In this document: one piece after another, positions 23,200-34,065 of the stretch
Numbering within the stretch: the stretch's first letter is position 1
Layout of the letters: every line of letters starts with the position of its first letter
Assembly (NCBI GenBank): GCA_028023455.1
Contig: JAQFVV010006273.1
Coordinates: 3,040,001-3,104,000, forward strand
Origin: Epiperipatus broadwayi
Lineage: Eukaryota; Onychophora; Udeonychophora; Euonychophora; Peripatidae
Direction: 5' to 3'
DNA length: 64,000 bases
Translations under genes and position numbers: made by a program
Notes under the pieces: generated by a model
The model's database searches: none
What the model was told of the DNA's origin: nothing
What the model saw: only the letters and a program-made list of their open reading frames with translations

Positions 23200-25650
23200 T
23201 AAAGTTTGATATCTGTATTCGTTTCACAATATATGTAATATACAAATCAATATATATATTATAACGATCGAAACGAAGTGGGAGATCGCATCGCACCGCA
23301 CTACCAAGGGCGCCATCTAGGCATTTGAGCCTAGAAAAAATTTATAAAGTAGGCAGATACGCGCTGTTACGATTCCACTTTATTTAAATATTCCGATCGT
23401 TAGCCCAAGTCACTAGCTCAGCGGAGACGCAGAGATAAAAAATCTATAAATTTTATATCTTAAATATAAAAGAATAAAAGCCACTGCCAGAAATTAACAC
23501 ATAAAAATATTTATTTACGCACATATAAAATAATATTTAAATTTTGAGGAATAAATTTCGTTTATAATTTTATATTGATCTTTAATTCTAAATTTAAGTA
23601 GATTTCAAATAATGAGTTTACTATTTATTTAGAGGGTCGAGTATGAATGGACTACATCAGTCTGCATTTGAAAGGAAAATATTCTTCCCTGATTTAACCT
23701 TAGGCAACAAATTTCGCAATCAACTGGCGCCAATCCATCTGATACATTCATGTATTCAATGTAGCATGATACGACAACACAAAATACTATATTGTCAGGA
23801 ATGTACATCTGAACAATAAGTAGAAATAGAGAAGATGTTGACTCTCCACCAACAGGAATGTGACATCTGTTGGCAAGTAGATCAATAAACTAAAAACTCC
23901 ATAGGAATGGACTGCGGTCTTCTGCCGACTTACAAACCCATCCATAGGCAAACAGAGGGTGTGTGGCGTATATCTATAATCCTGCCCGTAGCGGACCTCA
24001 TACTACATCTACTAATTACACAAATATATCCAATCCATTGAACCAATTCAACTACGAAATGAATAACCTAAGATTACCCTCCCTTAATACAACTTTACAA
24101 AACTATATAGCCATTCACGCCCGACTTAATTTTAACATTTATATACGTTCACACAGATTTGTTTAAAAATGTTGGATATAGATCGATTACACAGATTCCA
24201 CGGTCAAAAACATTTCAAAATAAACATAAACGATCAAAATACAAAATTATTGATACCGACAATCGCAGAGGGAAACTTATAAGTAACCCAATAGTATTCA
24301 CCATAAGATACTTGCGTTGTCACCAATAACTTAAAAGACATCCGAATAAATACATTTTAGATACTCACCGTAAGGTATCATTATTTATCGAATGTCTATA
24401 TATTTTGATCAAATATGAAAACCAAAATCTAATTAACCACAAACAAATCCATGCAAGCATCTATAGACAACTTAAATGTAATGCATTTAATAATTTCTAC
24501 AATAAAATATTACTACAAATAAAAATATTAAAAGGGAAATGATTCTTTTAACAATCGGGAAAGATATAAAATTAACCATTATTAATTTGATTTAAAACTT
24601 ACAAAAGTCAGATAAGAGTCCATTTTAAATAAGTTGGCTTGTTTATTACATTGTACGACTTGACGAAAGTTCTTGATTGATTTTAATAATTGTTCATTTC
24701 CTATAGCTTATGGTAGCAGAGCTCCCGGTTCCTGGTGTCAATGTCCACGGAGTCTTTAATTGCAAGATCAATCTAATGTTCAGGAGGTGGCATTTGCTGG
24801 TTCATGGTATCAGTCATTTCATTTCAGAGATAAGTGAGAGAGAACGATAAAGTGCGTCTTTATCACTCGTCTCACCCAACCAAGTTGAAAAAGCTTCTTC
24901 AACTCAATATTTTTTTCTTTTTATATCATCCACAAGAATTCACTGAACAAAACGTCACTAATCTATCTGTTTTTTCGTTATGGTCTGAGCCAAGGCTTAG
25001 TGCTTCCATTGGTCAAGCTAAAATTTCTTTCTTCTCTTATCTAACTTTCCATCTGACTTATTAATTAAACAGCTTTTAGATAATTAATAAACAATCATTT
25101 CCATTTATAGATTACAGGAATTAATTAATACCTGTTTTATTTTTTTATTAAAATATTTTTATATTTCAATCTTGTATCTTTTTATTAAAAAAATACGTTC
25201 AAATACCTTTTTTTTTTTTTTTTTTGTTTATGAAAAAAAATATTTTTAAAGTTTAGCATCTGTGCGAATGTATATACGTATAACAAACATTTTTAATTTT
25301 AGCGTTTAGTTTTTTACTCTTATTTGCGAACTTGTAAGTTTTTATTTTAAATTAATGTAACGACATATTTATATTTCGTTACAATATATATCAAAATACA
25401 GTACAATTTATATAAATTACATTCTTTTAGAAGTACTTTCGACTATACACTTTGTAGTCTTTATCAACTATATAACGTTGATTATTCAATGTTATATAGT
25501 TGATAAAGACTACAAAGTGTATAGTCGAAAGTACTTCTAAAAGAATGTAATTTATATAAATTGTACTGTATTTTGATATATATATATAAATTGTACTGTA
25601 TTTTGATATATATATTGATTTGTATATTATATATATATATATGCAAATCT
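23200..25650. mobile_element. inner palindromic MITE (family B), interrupted by solo LTR
   Basis: Once the solo LTR (23260-25383) is removed, the arms are a near-perfect inverted repeat: 25384-25483 against 25497-25596, centred on GTTGATTATTCAAT. Each arm contains AGAAGTACTTTCGACTATAC or its complement. The outer ends (TGTAATATACAAATCAATAT) also pair. A 29-bp piece (ATAAATTGTACTGTATTTTG and on) is tandemly repeated near 25560-25615. A second, left-truncated copy lies at 38262-38516. Confidence 0.8.
23260..25383. mobile_element. solo LTR (TGTAACG...CGTTACA family), copy 2
   Basis: 2124 bp starting TATAACGATCG (the TG end mutated to TA) and ending TTTCGTTACA, with the 4-bp target duplication ATAT (23256-23259 and 25384-25387). 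It shares several blocks with copy 1 at 9288-11345, including AAACATTTCAAAATAAACAT and CTCACCGTAAGGTATCATTA. The first 150 bases are GC-richer and absent from copy 1. Two large blocks occur in the opposite order from copy 1. No coding sequence is recognised. Confidence 0.8.
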
Positions 25651-25748
25651 AAAGCATTATGATTTGGAGGCATGAAGCTAATAAATTCTTCACTTGTAAT
25701 AAATTAAGCACTCAAGGCGCATGTACTAAGGTTTTAGTCTTATTTAAG

Positions 25749-26726
25749 TATTATGTGCTGACATTGTGCTTGTAAGATATCTAATGATGCAAAATTTAAA
25801 AGATATAACCTATTAAAATATATAATTTCCAATTAATGTTCTTTATATTCAGAATTGCTCCAATAAATTTATACTAAGGTCTGAAAATAATTTTTTAAAT
25901 GTTAACAGATTTTGAATATGGTTCATAATTGAAGATGTTAATTAAGTAGATAATACATATTCGAATAAAAGCAGCTATACATTTTAAGTCATAGACAGAA
26001 AAAAAACCATAACAATATTTTACAGTGATATATTTAAAAAAGAATTGACCATCTAAAATTCTGTAAACTGGCATAATAAGAATAGCCATAGAATACAATA
26101 AATTTCAAATGCATAAAACAACTTTTTGAAATTGAAAAATAATTTTTAACAATAGTAAAAATCACCACTACTAGAAATGAGAGATAACATATTGAAGTGT
26201 ATAAAAGATGCTGCAAAGAACTATGTAAGAGCAGGAAAACAATATAGCTATAACAAATGTAAGAACATCTTTTAAAAGGCCTCATTTTTTAAATAAAACT
26301 ATGAAAAATATAAAAATTCAAGAAAATGAATGAATTTTAAATATTTTAAGAGGAGTTGGTAAAGAATAAGAAAATGATTGGCAAAGCCATACACCAAATG
26401 TTTGCATGACGAGAATAAGCAGAAGAGTACCAGTATTTAAGGAATATTGGTTTTACAAAATCTTTAAGAAATTTATTAGATTGTTTAAAGAGAATGTTGG
26501 GCTCAAGTCAATTAAAACAAAGCAATCTGAATGAAAAAGCAATTATACAAAGGATTATTGGATTGTCAATTTATAATTTGATTCCTAATTTATAAAAAAG
26601 CAATTGATTTCATGAACATTTCTGATATAACTGAAACTTTGAAATTTAATATAAATTCAGGAAACTATCATGCAAATAGCAATAATCAGACTAACATTCT
26701 GACACTATACCAGAGTGATTCTATCA
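25749..26726. other. AT-rich stretch without recognised gene
   Basis: Only chance frames are seen, such as 25895-26098 and 26034-26285 on the minus strand, with hydrophobic low-complexity translations. No repeat ends were found. Confidence 0.5.
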
Positions 26727-26734
26727 TTCTAAAC

Positions 26735-27257
26735 CAGTGTTCTTCAACCCTTGGTCTGCGACCCGGCACCGGGCCGCAGAACTTTTCTGCAGATCCGTGT
26801 GCTAGACGGACAGTAAAAAGTTTGTAATAATAAATAATAAGTTTAAACTTTTAATTAATATAGCCAATTTTTATTTATTTTTTCATCTCATTTTTACCCA
26901 ATTAAAAAAAAAAGAAAACAGAACGAAAACAAAATCTAATCAATCATTCATAAATTAATTTGTTTTTCTAGTTATCACAGATGTTTATGGGGGGGGGGGG
27001 TTAAATTTTTTATTACTTTTCTAAAAAAAATTAAAAAAAAGTTTTTTATTATATAAACTCCATATATATATATAAAACTTTATCTTATATATTTAACATT
27101 GTTGTTTTGATCAGTTATAACAATTATGCTTATCTTTAAAAAAATTTATCTATAGACTTCTGCCAGTCTGCGAAATCTTATCCTTATTTTTGCTGGTCCG
27201 CGGAACCTTATCCTTATTTTTACCGGTCGGCAGGTGTGAAAAGGTTGAGGACCACTG
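26735..27257. mobile_element. non-autonomous hAT element, copy 1
   Basis: A 523-bp element has inverted termini CAGTGTTCTTCAACCCTTGG and, at the right, AAGGTTGAGGACCACTG. It is flanked by a perfect 8-bp target duplication TTCTAAAC (26727-26734 and 27258-27265), the hallmark of hAT transposition. Subterminal GC-rich motifs (ACCGGGCCGCAG; TGGTCCGCGGAACC) flank an AT-rich middle with a G-run at 26990-27000. It has no coding capacity. Confidence 0.92.
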
Positions 27258-27265
27258 TTCTAAAC

Positions 27266-28108
27266 CTTTTATAACATTTTTATGGAGAATTCTGTGGGTT
27301 AAAACATGAATCTAATTAAAATAAATCTAGAATTTACGAGTGTGGATGATGTAATGCTTTAGTAATTAAAAAAAAAAGTTACTAATTGGATCAGATTTTT
27401 AAAAAAGTAAAAATAAAACTAATAGTTCAAATGCTCTTCAACAAAAAAAAAATAATCGGAAATAGATAAACGTTGTAAATATATAGGTCAAATTATATGG
27501 TATGCTTATGGCAGAAACAATTTAACATTAATTTATTTATTTGTAAAAAAAAAGGAGTTTTAATAAATGTGCTACCAAGAATGACATTCAGACATGTAAT
27601 GAAAGCATAATGCTAAGATTCTATATAAAGAGAATTCTACTGGGTTTCTTAAAAAAAATCTGAAATATAATGAGGAGAGCAAATGAGATATCATGATTTT
27701 ATTAAAATAATTAAAGGTAAAAATGGAATTACATTAGACATGTTTCCCAAAAAAGGAAAAGAGTATGCCAAATGATTAGTCTTAAAGTGGATCTCATGAT
27801 ACAGAAAACAATATGAAATGTATGTGAATGTGAAATAAATGAATGAGTTAAGAACATTTTCTCTAATGCTATGAAGAAAATATACTGTGATTAGCAACGA
27901 TGTATTAATAACTTGATCTTCATCTTGCAATGAATTGATAATAGTTGAAAATGATGATCATTGCTTTGCTTTGAAGTCAAAAAATTTATAATTATAAAGT
28001 GGAAGATTAAATTATTTTTAATTAATATGCATTATGACTTCTTTATAAAATATCAAAAAATAAAGATTTTTTTGTCATAAACAGCCATTCATAAATGTAT
28101 GGACATAT
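27266..28108. other. AT-rich stretch, possibly decayed transposon
   Basis: The frame around 27690-27930 is low-complexity. No certain family assignment; nothing with clear ends. Confidence 0.4.
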
Positions 28109-28145
28109 AAAAATAATAATAATAAAAATAATGATGATGATGATG

Positions 28146-28197
<52 letters not shown>

Positions 28198-28211
28198 TAA
28201 TGATGATGATG

Positions 28212-28276
<65 letters not shown>
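28109..28276. repeat. AAT/ATG trinucleotide microsatellite
   Basis: Interrupted (AAT)n with ATG variants over about 168 bases. The poly-Tyr/His and poly-Ile frames across it are artefacts of the repeat. Confidence 0.97.
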
Positions 28277-28639
28277 TTAATTTATTTAAATAAATATATC
28301 CATAAGTATACATTAAAAGCCTAATTACAGAACATATGATTAAAAAAAGTTATATTGTATATAATAATGCATATAATGAAGAATCTCTTAACCCATTAGT
28401 TCTAAATGTTGCAAAATAAAAAGTATTATCAAGTTCAAATGAACATCAGGAACCCTGTAAAAAATTTCACTCATGCAGTTTAATACATTAATTTGTTTAT
28501 TAACTATTTTTGTAAAAAACAAAATATCACTAAAATTTCATATTTTTAAAGAAATTTGAGGAAAATTATATACTGCTCCAAACTTTGCACTATAATAGCA
28601 TAAATTTTGTTTGCAATGAATCAATGCTTTTTGTGAGAT

Positions 28640-30596
28640 TGGTTATCAGAGTTCCAAAGAGCTCTGCCACAGTTTAGAACTGTTAATGCTAAAAACATAA
28701 AAAGATATTCATGTTTCTTTATTAATAAATTTTACTCCTCTAATGATAAAATCCACATTTTTTAACACAGTAGAATAAAAATATTTTACATGACTTGAGA
28801 GTAGTAATTTAGCATCTAAAATAGTACTGAAATTTTTATATTTATTCTAAAAATATTTTTTTTAAATATATAATTAAATAAAATAGGATTTTTTTTTTTG
28901 TTAAAAGTAATCATGTTTGCTTATTCCCATTTGAACCATAATTCAAATCATTGTAGATATTTACAGTCATTAGATATTTTAATATATTTATAAATCTTAA
29001 TATCTTCAGCAAAGAATGAAATGAAGCAGTCAGAAATAATATAATCCAAGTTAAGCATTGGTGGTTGAGAGGTCAGCGCAGCTGCCTTACAAGCAGTTGT
29101 CCCAGGTTAGCAGGTTCACTTCCCAGCCGATACTATGACACATGAAAAAAAAAGTACATATACTGATTAGAAATGATTCCAAAAGAAATTCTTGAAGAAC
29201 ATCAGAATGTTTAAAACAATCTGATTCACAATCCAAATATTTAATAAAATGTGGTAGTTTAGTTAATACCAGATAATCTAACTTATTAATAAATATAGCA
29301 TGGGAAATCTTATCAAATGCTTTAGATAAATAAAAAAAAAATGTATCAATTTGATTTTACACAACATCAGCAAAATTCATCATGATTGTAGTAAAAAATT
29401 TGTTTATCATAAATCTTAGCCGAATTTCTGAAATAATTTTTTTTAGCTATATAAAGAGATTTAAATTCAACCAATTCAAATAATTTAGCCTGGAACTGAT
29501 GAAACTGCAACTGGTCTACAATTTTTAAGTCTAGTTTTATGACCTTTCGTATATATAAAAACTATATTTTACTAATTTTATATGTATTAAGAAAAAACAA
29601 CTTTTGGATAAAAATATTAAAAATAAATAAAGTATTGAGACTACAGTAACTAAGCAATCTATGCAATGTTTATAAATAAATATAGATATAATATCAAAAC
29701 ACAAACAAAGATTTATATTTTAGCCTATAAAAAATTAACAATATTTGTTAAAGACTAACTTTAACACAAGTTAGATTATGAGAAATGACAGTATAATCCA
29801 AAAATAATATAAGAATGAAGAAGAAATATCTATACTGTAATAAGATAAACAAATTGGCAATGCAATTAAATATTAAAGGAAGGATGGGTTATCACATTAT
29901 CATTAACTTAGAATGCAATTTACATTTTGAAATTGTATTTTTATTTTTATATATTTCCAAAAACATTTGACATCTCTATTATGCATATTGTGTTCCATCC
30001 TTAGTATGTAATTTTAAAAATATAATCTATGTCTAATTTTGGCAATGGATCTAAAATTCAATAAAATCTTATAATAAAAGAGTTTGTAGATTTAAATAAT
30101 TTATATTTATTTTTAGCTGTAATTGATTTTATAATTTTATTAGAGATCTATATAGAAAAATTAACTAGTCAATTTACTTTTAGAAAAACAAAATTAAATA
30201 TCACCAAATTAATTACTTTATAGCTGCAGATCTAAATAGTTCTCATTTTTAACATCCTTAACTATTGATGAAAAAAATGGTTGTCACTCAAAGCAACAGA
30301 AATATAGAACTCAAGAGAGAGTACAGCATGTCAGACTTAATAAGTAAAGTACTCTTACACAGTGTAAAAGTACTAAAAAAATATATAAAATCAATAACTT
30401 TATCTACATTATTGACAGAGTAATTGTTCTGTGTCATATTTATAATATTCATGAAATCATTTAACCTTAAAAAACTACTATCTGTATTGAAAGAAATATT
30501 AAAACTCAAAAAATAACTAAAATCACAAATTAATAAAATGTCATTACAAGTCAGTAATAATGACTCAATATTCTTTACAATTTTATCAAATTGCAC
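28640..30596 (-). pseudogene. CR1/jockey-like LINE relic (endonuclease and RT)
   Basis: In minus-strand order: 30596-30288 is an open frame of about 100 codons resembling the C-terminal part of an apurinic-type endonuclease (NDILLICDFSYFLSFN, from I.I.GDFN). Around 29570-29490, NCRPVAVSSV corresponds to the NYRPVSLLS motif of reverse transcriptase. Near 29330-29270, LSKAFDKISHAIFINKL matches the DFSKAFDKVPH...L..KL box. At about 29015, FFAEDIKIYKYIK matches the F/YADD catalytic box. Further on, DAKLLLSSHVKYF and IRGVKF match the thumb region. Many stops and frameshifts; YADD reads FAED. A SINE interrupts it at 29055-29150. Confidence 0.75.
29055..29150 (+). repeat. tRNA-derived SINE, copy 1
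   Basis: A tRNA-like head with TGGTTGAGAGGTCAGCGCAG as an A-box region, then an anticodon stem-loop-like GCTGCCTTACAAGCAGT (loop CTTACAA). A B-box-like GGTTCACTTCCC follows, then a short unrelated part and an A-run (29144-29152). The extra bases before the B box rule out a functional tRNA. It is related to the copy at 49690-49785. It sits inside the LINE relic. Confidence 0.7.
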
Positions 30597-30719
30597 AATA
30601 AAAAATTATGCACATTCCAGTTATATTAAAACTTTTGTTGGCCACATTGTCCTATCAGCACTTCCTATAGAAGGTTGTTTTCCCCTCAATCATTGCTGTG
30701 AGAAAAATAATGACTGCTC

Positions 30720-31700
30720 CACTTGTGATTTGCATGAAAGAAGAGATGCAGTGATTCATTTTTTTTTTGTTATCTGAGAATGAGTCTAGTGCTTAATCTA
30801 TATCAAAGATTTTATGCAGAGTTTGGAGAAAGTATTTTGTCATGAAAAAAGTATGTACAAATGGATAAGCATGTTCAAGGAAGATTGTACAAATGTCAGC
30901 CATGAAGAAGAAATTGTCTGTGTCCACATACATGACTGATGACAAACATTGAGCATGCATGTGAACTGATTATATTGGATAGATGAGTGATAGTAGATTA
31001 TGAGACTATTTGTGAATCGGCATAGCTTTCTCTATGCAATAACTCACAACAATTGAAAACATTGTGTGAAATGATTACTGAAACAACTCATGGAAGCATT
31101 TGGACATCTGCAAAAAAAATTTAAACCAATATTCTAAGAAAATGGAAAGTTTCTAAAAAGAAATCATTATTGGTGATGAGACATTATTTCATTACTAAGA
31201 GTCTGAGAGTAAATACCAGAGTATAGAATATAAATATCCTCAATTGCTTACCAAGAAAAGGCTCAAAAGTGAACTATCAGTTGAAAAATTAATACTTACA
31301 GTTTCCTAGAATTCCCAAATATTGGAACTTTATCAAAAAAAGATTCAAAACCAAAGGTGTTTGTTACAATGTTCACTGAAAATCTAGAGCTTAAAATTCG
31401 AAAAAAATGCATAAGGATGTTAATGCATATCTGCTATCACTGTCCACACTATTAAACATTCTTCCTATAGTCCTAACATTATCCTGTTAGAATGCCACTT
31501 ATTTGGTACATTAAAAGAAGTCCTATAAAGATGAAAACATACATCTGATGAAGAGACAAAAACAGGGGTGCATTAACATTTTATTATGAGAAAATACAAA
31601 AGTTTGTTGCCAGATAGATGCAGTAAATTAAAAAGCAGGAAGATTATGTCAAAATATATATTTTTCTTTTTTTAAAAGTTGATTGAAATAAATCCTACAA
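30720..31700 (+). pseudogene. mariner transposase relic
   Basis: Fragments in correct order match the mariner family. VYKWISMFKEDCTNVSHEE-like coding lies at about 30850, corresponding to the helix-turn-helix region. GDETLFHY plus ESESKYQSIEYKYPQ at about 31172 corresponds to the first catalytic Asp box (GDE.W...Y.P.S). ECHLFGTLKEVL follows SYSPNIIL at about 31455, corresponding to HPPYSPDLAP.D..LF..LK. A tail resembling the C-terminus ends near 31660. Many frameshifts and stops. The third catalytic position of SPD reads N. Terminal inverted repeats were not identified. Confidence 0.8.
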
Positions 31701-31895
31701 CTAGAACATAGATAATTTTTGATTTGTTTCCGTACATATTTCCTAATTTAAATCAAACACATTTGTTATTTGGCTCCAAATAATTCAGTTTTTATTATAT
31801 ATCTATCATCAAAAAGATTCATTCTGATAATAATCATTCAACTATATTACAGTTTTAAATATTAATTCTTGTTAAGTGCAATATCAGCATGTGAT

Positions 31896-32069
31896 ATTTA
31901 TATAAGGCTATAACCCTAGTACATGTGCCTTGTGTGCTTAATTTTATTACAAGAGAGACTTCTACAAATCTTAATGCTCTTATCTTTTTAAAGTTGAATC
32001 TTGCATTAAGATTTGTAATAAAATTAAGCACACAAGGCACATGTACTAAGGTTATAACCTTATATAAAT
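31896..32069. mobile_element. palindromic MITE (family A), uninterrupted copy
   Basis: A 174-bp hairpin. The left arm 31896-31949 (ATTTATATAAGGCTATAACC and on) and right arm 32016-32069 are nearly perfect inverted repeats of 54 bases. Inside, CAAATCTTAATGC and GCATTAAGATTTG make a second stem. It serves as the reference for the disrupted copy at 23048-25748. Confidence 0.88.
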
Positions 32070-32140
32070 ATATTACAGTTTATATAATTCTATATATACT
32101 TCTTTCTTCTTCTTCTTCAGTAATTTTGCTTATTTATATA

Positions 32141-32409
32141 CAACAATATATCTTATTAAATAATCAGTCTTCTTAACCTTTAAGCAATTATTAATATAAT
32201 AACAGTTTCAACTCTTCCTCACAGTCTTCTTCAGATCTCAATCTATTGCTCTACCTTTACCTTTCCACCATGGTGAAAAGGTAAGGGTAAAACAATAGAT
32301 TGAGATCTGAAGAAGACTGTGAGGAACAATCGAAACTGTTATTATATTAATAAAAATTATTTGCTTAAAGATGTAAGAAGACTGTGATTATTTAATAATA
32401 TATATTGTT
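32141..32409. repeat. 269-bp near-perfect palindrome
   Basis: Centred between 32270 and 32271 on CACCATGGTG. The arms share CAATCTATTG, AGATCTGAAGAAGACTGTGA and its complement, then AACAGTTTC with GAAACTGTTATTATATTAAT, and the outer GATTATTTAATAATATATATTG. Only a few mismatches and small indels occur. It looks like a full-length hairpin MITE; the superfamily is unknown. Confidence 0.88.
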
Positions 32410-33228
32410 ATATTACAGTTTAAAAGTTGCCTTTGTGTGAAGGCCCTTGATAATTAGATAAAAACAATATAAATTATTACAAAAACAATCTGTTAAAAGT
32501 TACAATTCAGATGAATGAGAGCAGTAAATAATGTGCTGCATTCTTCATTAACAATAGTTGAAATATCTGATTTGATTAAATGAGTAATAGATTGCTCACA
32601 CATTTTAACACACTTGTTGATCATCATAGCCAGAAACTGCTACTTAATAATATTACTGATTTTCTCAATAAAATAATATTCAGACCAAAAAACAAATTAT
32701 TAACATCATCAAAATATGGCCCAGCACTGAAGATGAAAATTTCAAACTTTTGATGTCAGTTTTGATGTATCAATTTTTCCTTTAAATGATTAATTATCAA
32801 ATACTCAGCCAACCATTTGGGCATCATTTTGTAACAATTATAAAAATTTCTTTTTTGATTCAATAACTTTAAAAGCACAAATGGATGTTCCAGTTACAAG
32901 TTTTCTATAAATACCATAAAATCTTCTTTTACTTTTTACTATTTTTCTCAGATAATTTTTCAACACATTTTTACCTTTTTTTTAAAAAAAGGACTTCTAA
33001 TTATACTAGAATTAGAAAAAAAATTGCAGCTTTAGTTTCTTCATCAGCATTATTAAATTTTTCTGTTTGATTATCACTATGCATAATTACAGAATTAATT
33101 ACATTTTTTTCAATTCATCACATACAGTAATCAATTTGATCTTAAAGCAAGTCACTATAATTTTTTCAGCACAAAGAACAGTAGCTTTTAAAGAAGGTGA
33201 AGCCAAATTTAATTTACAATTTAAAAAT
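32410..33228. other. AT-rich stretch without recognised gene
   Basis: Only chance frames (32885-33070 and 33067-33258, plus). No element with visible ends. Confidence 0.5.
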
Positions 33229-33411
33229 CAGTGGCTCTCAACCTTTCTAATGCCATGATCCTTTAATAGAGTTCTTTATGTTGTGGTGCCCTCCAACTTG
33301 TAATTTTGCTATTGTGTGAATTGAAAATATGTTTTCCAATGGTTAGGTGATCCATGTAAAAGGGATGTTCAACCCTCAAAAGGGTCATGATCCACAAGTT
33401 GAGAAATGCTG
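33229..33411. mobile_element. SPIN/URR1-type non-autonomous hAT element (degraded)
   Basis: 183 bp starting CAGTGGCTCTCAACCTTTCT and ending TCCACAAGTTGAGAAATGCTG. The internal order is GTTGTGGTG, then GAAAATATGTTTTCC, GTGATCC, AAAGGGATGTTCAACC and AAAAGGGTCATGATCC. This layout closely follows the SPIN-related hAT MITEs known from tetrapods and some invertebrates, as I recall that family. A clean 8-bp target duplication is not visible (flanks TTAAAAAT and ATTTAAAT). It is divergent at CpG positions, as expected of an old copy. Confidence 0.7.
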
Positions 33412-33469
33412 ATTTAAATTCTTTTTCAAGCCTGTTTTATTAAAATCAGAGCTGACATGTACAGGTGTC

Positions 33470-34065
33470 CATCATGAGGGTGCCAAGATACCAAAATAAT
33501 TAATAAAATTTGTATATAAATGAAGTATTTACATTTTTGAATAATTTTATTGTTAGAAATACATTCTGAATGTAATTTTTTTTTTTTGAAAAATGAAAAG
33601 AATACTTTTTTATTTAGACTTATGACAATTGTTTGAGCATTGAATTTCAAGGTAGAGCTTGAAATATTCTATATATATATAATCTTGTGATATAAGATAA
33701 TATATATTGAAATATTCTATATATATATAATCTTGTGATTAAGCTAAACTGAACAGTTCAACACCATTTTGTCACAATAATTAATAAAGCTTGTATGTAA
33801 ATGTTCAGATTTGTGGATCACTTTATTATTAAAAACACATTGTGATTGTAAATACTTTTTATTTAAATATATGAGGAATACTTGGACTTGTGATAACAAA
33901 TGCTAGAGTTCTCAAAATATATTTCATATACACTCCATCATTGCATAAAACTGAATAGCCAATGCACTTTTGTCACAATATAATAAAATTTATATGTAAA
34001 TGAAAATGTTTACAATTTCCCAATCACTTTTATTTAAATATCTTAACTTATATAAAAAGTAACAT
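33470..34065. repeat. degenerate long tandem repeat (~200-250-bp unit)
   Basis: Three imperfect units begin near 33480, 33755 and 33958. Each has TTTGTCACAATAATTAATAAA-like sequence (or its decayed form), then TGTATGTAAATG, then a CACTTTTATT-like part followed by TTTTATTTAAAT. A smaller duplication inside (33660-33740) repeats GAAATATTCTATATATATAT plus AATCTTGTGAT. Confidence 0.6.

Larger units (their letters stand above)
23048..25748. mobile_element. outer palindromic MITE (family A), interrupted
   Basis: The left part (23048-about 23180) and right part (about 25660-25748) are inverted copies. CCTTAGTACATGTGCCTTGA at 23074 pairs with the complement near 25720, extending to AATTTATTA. The same family is present intact at 31896-32069, which proves it is an element. 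Everything between about 23190 and 25655 is a later insertion. Confidence 0.8.

Noticed and set aside
25482-25673. Tyr/Ile-rich minus-strand protein
   Set aside because: It is read from the palindrome arm and (TA)n runs of MITE B; the frame at 38331-38543 is the same artefact.
28089-28313. Poly-Tyr/His and poly-Ile open frames on both strands
   Set aside because: They are translations of an AAT/ATG microsatellite.
29055-29150. tRNA gene with anticodon-like TAC loop
   Set aside because: Extra bases before the T arm, no acceptor stem and an A-run tail fit a SINE, not a tRNA gene. The copies at 49690 and 51055 are rejected as tRNA genes for the same reason.
30288-30596. Independent small host gene
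   Set aside because: It carries an endonuclease-like motif and lies in order upstream of the RT relic, so it belongs to the LINE.
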